The notes under the pieces were generated by a model, which was not told the DNA's origin, did no database searches, and was given only the letters and a program-made list of their open reading frames with translations. The translations under genes and the position numbers were made by a program. From contig CM053275.1 in assembly GCA_028583415.1 (NCBI GenBank), positions 2,773,040-2,837,039 on the forward strand: DNA of 64,000 nt, in the 5' to 3' direction. The stretch is from Protea cynaroides (Eukaryota; Streptophyta; Magnoliopsida; Proteales; Proteaceae). Shown here one piece after another: positions 38,551-49,929 of the stretch (positions are counted from its first letter, which is position 1; each line of letters opens with the position of its first letter).

Positions 38551-39651
38551 ATTTTGTGTAGCGCCAAATTCTTTACTTGACCTTCTCCTATTTGTTTATA
38601 GGAGCTTCCCATTATATCCTTCTGCCTGAATGGATACTGCTTCTCTGGTATATGCTTATTTGTACAAAACTGTAGACCCTTCTGTCTATAGAACATATCT
38701 TGCTAGTTGCAGTTTTTCAATTCCACATTCCAAGCCGTTATCCTGATTCACACCTTCCCCCAACAAGAAATAAATTTCTAAGATAAAAAGAAAAACGTAA
38801 AAATTGAGTTTATGCTGGGATGACCAAAGAAAGTGCACTCTGGAACTTGTTTATTTATTTTTGCACATGCTTGTGTGGTTCCGTAGTTTGATTGTGTGGC
38901 CCGTTTGATAATACTGTGGTTCTTGGATTTCATTGTTTCTGTCACCCTAAGAGCAATTTGAGAGTTGGGTTTGATTCTAAGTTCCTGTGGAGTGAATGTG
39001 ACTCCATTTGACCTTGGGATCCTAAATTAGAGAGTTAAAAAAAATAACTCTCGTTACTCTAAAGCAAATGAAACAGAGCTAAAAAAGGAAGTCGGGTCAA
39101 CATGAAGGCTCGATCAGCATCATTTGCCACCACCACTGCCGCAGCCACCACTACCACCACTGCCACCACCACCAGCACTACCGCCACCCACCAGAATGCA
39201 ATGGGGCGATATAGGAAGGGATTGAAAACAGAAATTGGATAGAAATTGATGCCCATCTCTCACCGTCATTCGACAGTCACGGTGGTATGAAAAGGTTCTT
39301 TTTTTATGGAATGCCATTCTAGGAAGCCTTGCTATGAATTCGTGTGGGAAAGAAGCTGTTGAAAACAGTCATTGGGGATATTGAGGAAGGGAATAAGGCC
39401 AACCAGACCACCTTTCTTTGTGCTTTAGATACATGTAACAAAAAGATAGCTTGTCTGGGAAGCACTCATACTCACTTGATCTCAAAAATCCTTTACATGG
39501 ATGACGAAGAAGTTACCTGTATGTTGTACATACACTCGGATCCCGAATATAGACTCTCTACATCATCACATTGAGTTGAAGAACATTAAGTTGAAGATTC
39601 AATGTAAAAGATAATTTCAAGTACCTCCCTTGTACGTATATAAATATAGAC
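38551..39651. other. 3' flank of the KNOX gene and intergenic
   Basis: KNOX 3' UTR probably covers the first 200-300 bp. A CCACCR-type low-complexity tract is at 39122-39192. The plus-strand frame at 39344-39574 has no recognisable motif, so it is not called. Confidence 0.45.
39122..39192. repeat. CCACCR low-complexity tract
   Basis: CCA/CCG/CTA trinucleotides over about 70 bp, like the longer tract at 21571-21950. Confidence 0.85.
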
Positions 39652-40280
39652 ACTTTTTTTTTTGGGGTAAGAAAATAGATTTATTAATTTAACTATATTG
39701 AACACAAGGATGTGAGCACACAAATTTCCGTGATCGAAATTAGGTCAACCATCTTATACAACACCGACAAGGCTCTTCAAGCTAAGGAGTCAGCAGTGCT
39801 GTTATTCTTTTGAGAAACATGACAGAAAGTACAATGTTGAAAGTAGGACTCAAAAATAGAATGTCATCAAGAATCATTATGCACCGAAAATCAGAGATGA
39901 GATTCTTTCTGCAACAGATAATTTACTACCACTTGACAATTTAACTCAAACTTGAAGCTTGTCAACTCCTTCATTTTTCGCGTCTAGTATAGCAGCCCGA
40001 ATTGCCAATGCCTCATCAATAGTAGGATGAGAGAAACCACAGGGTTCCGAGATGACAAACAATGGAGACCCGTATGATCCCGACAAATGTAACCCAATCC
40101 TCCAATCTCCTCCCAAGTGTAGCTTGCATAAGTTTTAATTTTACAATATGAAATTGGAGGTGGTAGCCATCCAATACCTTGTAACTTTGCAGAAAATCAG
40201 GAAACAGGATTGCCCTTCTCCTAAAAATTCCATAAATGTTGTTACCAAGCACCATATCGTTGATCTTCATCCATTCACTA
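39652..40280 (-). mobile_element. LINE 3' end with decayed RNase H domain
   Basis: The minus strand encodes IGGLGYICRDHTG, SEPCGFSHPTIDEALAIRAA, NEGVDKLQV, and FQHCTFCHVSQKNNSTADSL, with frame changes and a stop after KLQV. These are RNase H motifs of plant LINE ORF2 C-termini. A run of T at 39652-39664 is the poly-A tail of the minus-strand copy. A piece before WLPPP (higher coordinates) also looks LINE-derived. Dead copy, 5' truncated. Confidence 0.84.
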
Positions 40281-40705
40281 TCTAACGGAAATCTTTACAT
40301 AGAGTGGCTTCTTTGAGCCTAGTAAAAAGATGATTTTACCTTTTTTTTTTTTTCAAATTTTACCTGACCCTCAAATCCTCTGAATATCTTATTCGTTGCA
40401 GGTGGCACCTGCGACGATTACGTCAATTACCACTCGTTGTCGAGATGTTTGATATCGCCTCTGCATTCAAGGATGACTCTGCAACCTAAAAGATAGACAA
40501 AGTAACCAAATTGTTTTGGCTTCTGCAGTTAAGGATTCATTCTGCAGTCGCATAGTTTGCTCTGGTGATTGTTCATTGGCATCTTTTCACATTAACTTAT
40601 CCTGCGAGGATTGATTCTACAGTTCTATTTTATCTGCGTTTCTTCTGCATTCAACGAGTTTAGCGACTTACTTTGATTCAGTTTGATCTTCTGTGGTACG
40701 AGATT

Positions 40706-40730
40706 AGTGTGTGTGTGTGTGTGTGTGTGT
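40706..40730. repeat. (GT)n microsatellite
   Basis: About 12 uninterrupted GT units in intergenic sequence. Confidence 0.95.
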
Positions 40731-41942
40731 TTCTGTCTTTGGCTATTGACTATTTGTTGCACAAAGCATGGTGTCTTCTTTCTAAATGAGATTGGGAATC
40801 GTTGTGCTGGAGATATGGTTTTCTATTTCATCTGCCCTCTATTTTTTCTTTTAAATTCATCATAAAAGCTCCAGTTCCTTTCTTTATAATGTTTTGTTAT
40901 CGTTTTCTTTGCAAAACCTTAGTTTCGAAATCGATTCTGACCCATCTAACCGTTTCTCTGGATATAGTATCTGAATGGCAAGGAACTGTTGAGTTTCGGA
41001 AAGGTAAGATGTAGGTTGGGTTAGTAACCCTCCCAATGATTGTTTTGATGATTTGTTTTTCAGTTTTTCAGTATCATTCTGCCATTGATATGAAAAGGGG
41101 TTCACATGAACATGAAGAGAGATTCATTTCCAACACGTTGCAAACCACCAAACCTGACCAAACCTGCTATTCCAGATTCAGATTGACATCTTACAATATT
41201 AATAGATGGGATTTGAACTGGATAGTCAATCAATAGTCTCTATGTTATATGTGCAACTCATCATTTACAAATTTTCTGATATTCTTAGGAAGTTTGTAGT
41301 AGGTAAAAGGTTCTTAGGTACCATCAATGCAGCAAAAACAGCCTGACTGAGCTTCACCTATAACGAGTCAGATTTGAGAGATCTCAAAGCATTTAACTCC
41401 TACATTTGCCGAGATAATCAATCAGCTGACTCAACAGAAAACCATTCCACTTCCTGGTAGTTTGAGAATTATTGAAGTGAACAACTTTGCCTACAATAGT
41501 TAGAAAGAACACCAAGAAAGCATCATCCTAAAATCCCAAGAACCTAAAGCCACCAAGGATAAAGGAGAAAATATCGGAAACAACTATCCGCAACAACCTA
41601 AAGCTACCAAGGATAAAGGGGAAGATATTGGAATCGTATCTCCAACGTATCTATTCCAGCTGTTACATAGCTTCCAAGTGATAGATTCTGTTACCAAGTT
41701 GAGATAAAGAAAAATCTCTATATAATATACATGACTTCTTCTACACAAAAAAGGTGAGAGAGTCATATTGAAACTTAATCTCCGCTCCTATTTTTCTCTA
41801 TTGCTGTACATTACAAACAGGGGATTCTTCCTCCTTTTTTGTTAAAATTTTTACCTCAGAAGAACTGAGAATTCGAAAAAAAAAGGGGCTCCCAGACAAT
41901 GGTTCAGTGGTGATTTCTGATGATTTGGAGATAATTAAAACA

Positions 41943-42166
41943 AGCTGTGGCAAATCTTTTGCACCTTTCCCGGCCGACTGGTATTTGAGAAGACAAAGAG
42001 AAAATTTAATTGAAACCTAAGCTGTGGCAAATCCTTTGCACCTTTCTTTACTACTAAGCTGTGGCAAATCTTTTGCACCTTTCCCGACTGGTATGTGAGA
42101 AGACAAAGAGAAAATTTAATTGAAACCTAAGCTGTGGCAAATCCTTTGCACCTTTCTTTACTACTG
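41943..42166. repeat. Tandem duplication, unit about 113 bp
   Basis: Two near-identical copies, each of which contains AAGCTGTGGCAAATCTTTTG and GAGAAGACAAAGAGAAAATT, and each ends CACCTTTCTTTACTACT. The second lacks four bases (GGCC). Each unit itself holds two copies of AAGCTGTGGCAAATC. Confidence 0.93.
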
Positions 42167-43079
42167 TTTTCTGACAAGAAATCCACCGATAATCTCCAAG
42201 AGAGACTGAGGCAAAACCGCCGGAGAAACCTAGCTTACTACTGTTCCTGAAGTCTAATAATTCCAACGAAAATTGAATCAGAAAACGTAATTCTGAGAAG
42301 TTTGAGAACTTCGATGAAAACTCCCTTGAGCGTCGCTTTTCCTGGCGGAAAGATGAAAGAGAGAAGGCAAAGGTCAAAATAGTAATTCTATTTAATTTTT
42401 AAAAATTTTAATTTATAATATGAAGGGTAAAATTGTATAGTTACAATTTCAGTGATTTCCATCAGTTAAGGGTGCGGTTGATGTTTTTGTAAATTTGTGG
42501 GTGTAAATGATGTTAGCAATCCTTGTCAGGGTGTATATGAAATTTTTTCTTCAAATAATTATATCCGAAGTTATGGGGTGTCTGTCTTTATGGATACGGA
42601 CAGGTATACATGCAAGTGATCCAAATTCCAAACTCAGAAACTTGGAAAGCCAACGGAGCATGACATGCTATGTTTTGATAGATGGTTAAGCTTGATGTGG
42701 ATGGCTGCCTGTGTGGGCCACCATATATGGCTTTATAGATATACCTTTGGAAACTGATGTAGGTCAAGACTAAGATGAAGAGAAAACTCAAATGGAGAAA
42801 TTTCACTAACAATATAGAATCATAATACATCATGGATTCATACACACTATATACTAACATGTATGGATTCATATATCATGATGCACTTCACAACATTTTC
42901 AGAGTTTTCTCATCTTCAACTAATAAAGGTGAAAGGGAAGAAACAAACACACATAACATAAGTTATAAAAACATGATTGAAGAGGACACAGAACACAAAA
43001 GATGATCATGTGCATGCAATGGAAAGGTGAAGATCATGGATGTTGACGATCGATCATGTGCATGCAATGGAAAGATCAA

Positions 43080-44039
43080 TCAAGAAAGTTGCTCCTGCTC
43101 AATGGCCTTCGTCTCTTCAATTTTGTTGCTATGGTTGAGGGGATTGAAGGCTTGAATCTCAGAACACTTGCTAGGTAGAAGTATGGGTCCATGATCTTGA
43201 TCCATTGAAGGGACGGGCACCGGATATTTACGGGCAATCACCACCGAGTTTATCACTTCATCGGTTGGGTGAAAGATCGATAACACCTCAAATCCTCGGA
43301 GATCACAAGGATCAATGACCGGGTAGAGGAAAGCCCGGGCGCCATGAGCACCTCTAAGCATCAAGAGAGCACCAGGGGCCATGTGCTTGGCCAGGTGATC
43401 TATGAACACGGCTTTCTCATCCTTACTCATGCCCACAAGAGCTGCCAAGAAAATGACTTCATAGTTCTTGAGGGCAGTGGAAACATCCATGATATCAGTA
43501 GTGTGAAAGAACATACGTTGAGAGAGGTCAGGGTCAGAAGAGACCAAGTGGTGGGCTAGAGAATTGGCTGAACCATCTATGTCATAGTTGTGGAAGGTAG
43601 TTGTTCTGAGGTGATGGGAAGCCAAAACGATGGAGGTGAGTGGGAGGGGACCGGAGCCGATGAAGGCGACACGAGTAGGGACATGGGTGCAGTGCTTGAT
43701 GAAGAGAGTGAATTCAAGGTGGCTGAGATTGAGGTAATTGGAGTAGTAAGGGAAGACATGGATATGGTGAAGTGGGCTTTGGAAAGAACCCAAAAGGGAG
43801 GAGAAGTGAGACTCCAGGAGACCCTCAGCTTCCCCACAGAGTCTAATGAGTTTGGACCTAATGTCTTGGACAGGTTTGCAAAGCTTGGTAACATCGATGG
43901 GAATGGATGGCATGCATGTGAGCACAAGCTGTGTAAAGAGCATGTTGACATCCTTTGATGGTTTCAGGGACTCCAGTTTTGAGATGCTGTTGTAGATCTC
44001 ACAGACCTTCTCCACCACCATCTCTTCTTGGCTACCCAT
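43080..44039 (-). CDS. NAS: Nicotianamine synthase
   Basis: Intronless frame of 319 residues, the usual NAS length and structure. The enzyme joins the aminobutyrate parts of three S-adenosylmethionines into nicotianamine, a chelator of iron, zinc and copper, releasing methylthioadenosine. Visible family words: VFPYYSNYLNLSHLEF (about residues 95-110), the SAM-binding RVAFIGSGPLPLTSIVLA (about 122-139), NYDIDGSANSLA (about 151-162), and GSRAFLYPV-like GARAFLYPVIDPCDLRGFEV. A YxxL-type sorting motif and an LL pair are present near the N-terminal half, as in known NAS proteins. The C-terminal tail after PVPVPSMD is variable in the family. The start gives the expected MGSQEEMVVEKV N-terminus. Neighbours are unrelated. 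Regulation may involve the G-box at 44197-44202. Confidence 0.96.
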   Translation of the reverse strand: MGSQEEMVVEKVCEIYNSISKLESLKPSKDVNMLFTQLVLTCMPSIPIDVTKLCKPVQDIRSKLIRLCGEAEGLLESHFSSLLGSFQSPLHHIHVFPYYSNYLNLSHLEFTLFIKHCTHVPTRVAFIGSGPLPLTSIVLASHHLRTTTFHNYDIDGSANSLAHHLVSSDPDLSQRMFFHTTDIMDVSTALKNYEVIFLAALVGMSKDEKAVFIDHLAKHMAPGALLMLRGAHGARAFLYPVIDPCDLRGFEVLSIFHPTDEVINSVVIARKYPVPVPSMDQDHGPILLPSKCSEIQAFNPLNHSNKIEETKAIEQEQLS

Positions 44040-44164
44040 GTCGATACTATTTCACACTGAAGTGAGAACTGATTAGAAGCACTCTCCTCTTCTTTCTTTA
44101 TTTCACAATTAATGAAACTCAGTCAGGATGAGAGGGGGAGGCACTCCAAGGCCTTCAATGGGGC

Positions 44165-44202
44165 CTTTATTTATGGGACACAAACAATGTGAGACCCACG
44201 TG
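44165..44202 (-). promoter_or_regulatory. Putative NAS core promoter: TATA-like box and upstream G-box
   Basis: Reading the minus strand, CCCATAAATAAAG (44165-44177) is a TATA-like box about 130 bp before the NAS ATG. The palindrome CACGTG (44197-44202) lies about 20 bp further upstream. G-boxes are bound by bHLH factors, a class that controls iron-deficiency genes; control of this gene is inference. Confidence 0.45.
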
Positions 44203-44203
44203 T

Positions 44204-44206
<3 letters not shown>

Positions 44207-44238
<32 letters not shown>
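44207..44238. repeat. (GA)n microsatellite in the NAS promoter
   Basis: 16 AG/GA units (CT on the NAS strand), just upstream of the G-box. Pyrimidine tracts are common near plant promoters. Confidence 0.95.
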
Positions 44239-44242
<4 letters not shown>

Positions 44243-47200
44243 TGGCTGTCTAATAATATGATGAGATTGGATCACCTGCATGAACATGTACTCTCTATGA
44301 GATCTTATCACCGTTGATGTGGTGTGGAATCCACCTCTATATTGTGGGACCTAATGGATATGAACGATGATGGAATCTCAAGAAAAATACAATTACATGC
44401 AGGTAAACTATTCTCTAATATGATAAGCCTGTGTATCATATTTTCTTTCACATTTTCCTACTTGGTCTGAATGTAACCGAAGTGAACATAAATAACTTAC
44501 TAGTTCACATTCGTGACTGACATATTCACAAGAATTTACCACCTCACATTGGTAATTGATATTTTGAATTTGAACTTGACCACAAGATTTGTTACTGATA
44601 TATTCAAAATATCAGTTACAAATGTGAGCTGGTAAGAGTAGAGTTTTTTACGTGAAACAAAAAGCAGTTCAGTTCACTTACACGTACCTGTATTCTCCAT
44701 GGGGATCCCTCATCATCCATGGATGTGAGATCCACCTCTGGAGTGTGGGATCCAATGAATATTGACGATGATTAGAACTCATGGAAGATATACCTACATG
44801 CTGGTGAGCTGTGGTCAGACTGAAAGATGCTCCATAAAAAAAGAACACAAGAAACTCGTTTCAGTTGAGTTGAGACAGCTGAAAGAAAGGAATAGCAGAA
44901 AGTACAGTTGAATGGGGTTCGGCCATGAGACCCACTTCCACCGAGCAGCAGGGTTTCAGTTACTGAGGCTTTGAGCTTGAGGTCCTCTTTTCTATATCCA
45001 GAGGACCCAGCCACTGGCCACCTGTGAGAAATGGTGAGAAAGAAGGCAAATAGTGAAAAGTGTTACACACTTGCAATTTGATTACCCGCTTAAAACTCTC
45101 TGAAAGGCTAGAAGGACTGTGTGGATTGACCATGGTATATTTCACGCCATAGTTTAAAAAATCTACTCATGAAGTTAATTGGGTAAGTCACACCTCCCAT
45201 CCCTCATCTCCCACACACACACACAAAAAAAAATAAAAATAAATAAAAAAAGGGTGGAAGAACCAAGGGATAGAATCATTAAATGACTTTGTCTGTTACT
45301 AATGAATCCTGGTTATAGTCCCAGACTCCCAACTTCCTAGAAGCTGATCTATCATCCATTGAACCCGCACAGAGTTGGCCAATATCAAAATAAGACATGA
45401 AAAGAAAAAATGCATGCCAAACGCAGTCTTAATTTGTGGTTGATTTCCTTTTACATGTAATAATTGATTTGAAAAGAAAAGAGAGTTTCAAACTCAAAAA
45501 GGCATCAAAATTATTCAAAAGTAAATTCAAATTATATTTTGTAGTTTTATCTTAGGAGTAAATCCTCTTTTTATTAATATTTTGAGTGATAAATTCTAAC
45601 AAATCTCTCAACATATTCTTAGAAGTATTTTCTGCTCTTCTTTGTAGCAGAGCTCTTACCAGCTTAACTGATATTTTGAATATATCAGTTAAAAATATGA
45701 ACTGTGAGACAGACTACTGACTTGATTGAGACTATTAAAGTACTATAGAAGTTGAAACCAAACCAAAAGAGCTATCAATAGCTGCACATGATATCATGAA
45801 TAACCAAAGCTCCAAGAGTTCATGGGGAGAAAGAAAGAGGCCAGGTTAGGGTTGGGGTGGGGGGGCACTGAGTTATGAAAACTTGGCTTTATTAAGGGAT
45901 ACAGAAAAAGAAGTTTTTCTTGGAAGAATTTGAGAAAGCGATGGGATAAATTTAGGGGAGCCAAGATCTATCATTTTTAAGGTTCCTTTCAATAGATCCA
46001 GACAATAATAAAAGTGAAACAAGCACAACAATCTCACATTGGAGTATGCTTGCAGTTGTTCCTCTTATAGGTATTTTCTTCTTTCTTCTTATTTTTTTAA
46101 TTTTGTTCTGGAGAGGGTCTCTTTCCGAGATTTGTCATCCGACAGTCATTTCGCCTTTTTATGTGTTTAGTGCAAGAGACACGCAGCCAAACATGGATCT
46201 TTTTCCCATTATACTTCTCATTCTTGACTAAGGTTGTAGAAATTCAATGGAAACCCAAAAAATAAAAAATAAAAAATAAAACATTTAAGGTTTGATCATG
46301 GACAGATAGATAGTGCATTGGCAGTAGGGGGGGGGGGGGGGGCACTTGAACAGTTAGCCACAGGAAAAGGTGTCCTTAGACAACCAAGAATGGCCATCTT
46401 AGAGCCCTAATAATGTCGACATCAGATGTCGACATGAGACCTCATACCCTCCAAATTAAATTTCAACTCCTTTCCATTTTCTCTTTATTGTTTTATCTTC
46501 TCCCACTCTCTTCCTCTCTTTCTCCGTTCTTTTCCTGTCTTCTCTCCAAATTAGAGTGGTGCCTTTACAGTTACACCAATGGTGCCTTTCCACTCCATTT
46601 GCTGCAGATGTAGATTTCTTTATTTGACTTTTTAAACAAAACCCACCAAGGAGAATCGTTCCCTGTAGATGTAGACATTAGGGTTTTTATATTTTAGAAT
46701 TACATTTATGAATCATGAATGACCATATAAAGTTGTATACAAAAGAAATATGTAAAGATCATCTTCCCTTTTTAATCAATTTGTCCACTTTCACCCTTAC
46801 AAAGGACACTAATGCGACTACTCGACAATGAAAACTTTGGATGTGGGGACTCCACTCCCTTTTGTCACCTGTGGCAACAACCTTGATGGTCATTTTCTTG
46901 TTCTTAGTTATTTTAAGTTTTAAAAAGTAAGGGAAAATGATCCCTATCCGATTGTGTGTTGTGCCCTCTTACATGAGTAGTGAAATAATAAAAAATAAAG
47001 TGGTCATTTCACTTACATGCAGTCGGACAGGATTCCATCTCCGAAAAAGCAATGGTTACGGTCTACTTGTTTGAGAAACAATGACAAACACCTAAATGAT
47101 TCTAACAAGGAATTTATCCACTCAATGAGACCCTGATTCAAACCTGTTGATTCAACTCTGATAGCCTTTTTCTTTACCTTCATGGATTAAATGAGTTGAC

Positions 47201-49929
47201 CTCAATCTATAAAAATTGCATTACTAGTTTACTACGGATCCAAATCGTCTCAGCCCTGAGATTCGGGAGGCGTGGCGGCGACTCCACTGGATGGTCGCCA
47301 TGTGGAGGTCGAATGAATCCGATCCCTCCGTTCGAGCCGACAAGCCGAGCCGACAAGAGAGTGTCGGCTCGATTTAATGGTACAATTATGGTTCAATTTG
47401 ATGAATAAAGAGTAATACGGACATTGAATCATTTATTGAACAATTTCAAAATACTAATTAAAATTGATTATTAATCAATTGCGATTTGTCAACTTTTAAA
47501 TGGTTTACAGTTTAATGGTTCTTAATGGTTTTCCTCTCTATGTGCTAACTTTATTGTTAAGAATCAAGACAGAAAAAAAGAGAGGCTACTATATTCATTT
47601 CTCATTTCAATATAAAATTATAAATGAAAAAAAATGACAAGTAAACAGCATACTCATTCCTCATTTCAATATAAAATTATAATTGAATTCTATCTCATAA
47701 CATCAAGCATTAGTTTTTAGTTAGTTTTAAATGGTTCAATCGGTTCGAAAGCGTACCAAACTGTTTAATAAAACAGTTTCATTTTTGAAACCACAATCAA
47801 ACCATATATTAAACGGTACAATATCTATGCTTTCGGCAAACGGTATCAATTTATTTTTGACACCTTCATTCCCCTCCCTTTTTCACAATTCCAATAGACA
47901 CATGGCATGCATTCATTGACTGTGGCACAGATCCGGATCAGTATCGGTATCGACAATGGCCAATACCAATTACTTTAACCTTGGTTAAGGAGACTATTTG
48001 CATGTTGTCAAACCAGGTAATCCTCCACCCGTCCATGATCCAATGGCCATAATGGCTCATCATCCATCCACGTGGCTCACATCAAGATATCTACTATCTT
48101 AGGTGAACTGTTCGTTCATAGCACCTTTCCTCATCCGGAGTTGAGCTGACGTAGAGGGCTAATATGGCCATTCCAGTGGATTAGCATTCCTCTAAACCAC
48201 CTCAGTTGTGTAGCCCCTACCAATTCATGTAGTCAATAATCCAAAACAATTTGATCAAAATGATATGGTAATGTAGTAAGAGGGTATTTCCATTCATTGA
48301 GTGGATCATCATCTTAAATTCATCAATTTAAAACCACCCAAATTCATTGTTACATGATCAACAACCATTCACTGGAACCATGAGGTAGCATCAAGAAAGA
48401 GCAGCATGTGCAAACTTAAAAGCAAATAAGCAATATGGTTTGCGAGTTTGAACAGTATCTATTCATAATTAGTCATCTCTGAAGCATTAAGCGAGCTTCA
48501 GCGTGCTCTCTTTATAAAGAGCCTTACTCGGATGAATTGATCATGAAGGCTGGCATATTCGCACCTATTAACGTGAAAGTGCATGCATTCATTGGGTAAG
48601 GAATAGAGATGTCACCAATTATACAATTCCTGAGATGAAGTGCTTTGGAAAATATAAGCCAGAGTGAATACAGGCAGGATATGGTGAAAGCAGTGATGAC
48701 TGAATAAAATTGAGAGGACTTCTTCACTATAACCATGTATTATACATCCCAGAAGCAACGGCTTGCCTGATGCCGACTGACGTGAATTGTGTAACTTACC
48801 AAACTCGGGTTTGGAATAATGGAAAGTCCACCAAGAACAAATTCAGAACCGTCTGCTTCATCACATCAGAGTTCTCAATTAGTTAGTATCCAGAGTTAGT
48901 GTCCCCACTCAGCAAAAACAATGGTGTATCCAAAATATTATTAGAAAAATCTTGAAAATGAGAAAAGGTGTCATAAATTCCATCATTTCATGATCTTTTT
49001 TTTTTTTTTTGGGTAAGTATCACTTCATGATCTTCCAATTAACAAATTCCTGTGCTTGGAGAGACTACCTTTTTTTTTCTTTTTTTTCCCACAATGAAAT
49101 ATAGAGTTACTAGGAAACTGAAAATTGGAAGAAAAAAATATTAATTACTTCAGAATATCTGTTATTTAAACAAATATAATTATCAATTACAACAAAGAGT
49201 TCCCAGCAAAAATAGCTGGAAAACAACATTGAGTGAATCAAGAGGCAAAGCCTTAAAGATAGGTAGCAATCTCGCAGGTATGTACCAACATGATGCATCT
49301 CTTCTCAGGATAAATGCAGAGTCCACAGGGTCAGAAGCAAGGTTTGGGTATACAATAGAGTGTACACACAAGGAAGTGACTGTACACAAAATCATTGATC
49401 TTTCCACTGCGTAAGCCTAATTCACTTTTTCCTTCTCCTTTACAGGGAATCAGAAACTCATCGTCAAGAGCTACAATACAAAGACCTATTGTGGATGTAA
49501 ATGAGTTCTGTTAGCCTGCAAGCAGGTACCCATAAAGTGTCCAGAGTGGCCCCTAAGTTCTTTGCTAAAAGGATCAGGAATCAGTTTTCGAGTTGCTCAG
49601 ATAACACATATCCATGGTGCATGCAGTTTTTTACCCATCTCAGTGCTCTAAGAAAAGACTTGGTATGCAAACTTATGGAGCAGATATCCCACTAGGTATG
49701 CTCGGTTGGGATCAATGACCCATAGAAGTTTTGGTGATTCCACCAGGAAAAGCTTTCTTCTATGAGTATAATAGTACCTGCTTTGTATAGATGTGGGTAG
49801 GCATGTCTTCAACCAGGTTTGTGCACTCAACATACAAAAACTGTACCTCTTATCATATAGAAATTACCAACGAAATTAATAATCATATTAAGCTTGAAAA
49901 AATGGGGAAAGATAACTAGTGGAGAGAAG
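44239..49929. other. Intergenic region between NAS and CGEP
   Basis: 5.7 kb in which I recognise no gene, RNA or complete element. A G run (about 46327-46342) and a few T-rich tracts are present. A GC-richer island at about 47225-47395 contains short inverted words (GCGGCGACT/GTCGCC, GAGCCGACA) but no clear element. The last few hundred bases (left of 49930) should hold the CGEP 3' UTR. Confidence 0.45.

Larger units (their letters stand above)
40281..43079. other. Intergenic region before the NAS gene
   Basis: No gene was recognised. A (GT)n run lies at about 40706-40730. At about 41541 and 41599 a 35-bp word (AAAGCYACCAAGGATAAAGG) is repeated, followed by CTCTATATAATATACATGAC, which may be part of an old LTR. 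The tandem duplication at 41943-42166 is listed separately. Confidence 0.45.

Noticed and set aside
43590..43958. Plus-strand open frame of 122 codons and a minus shadow within NAS
   Set aside because: Antisense and out-of-frame shadows of the NAS coding sequence.
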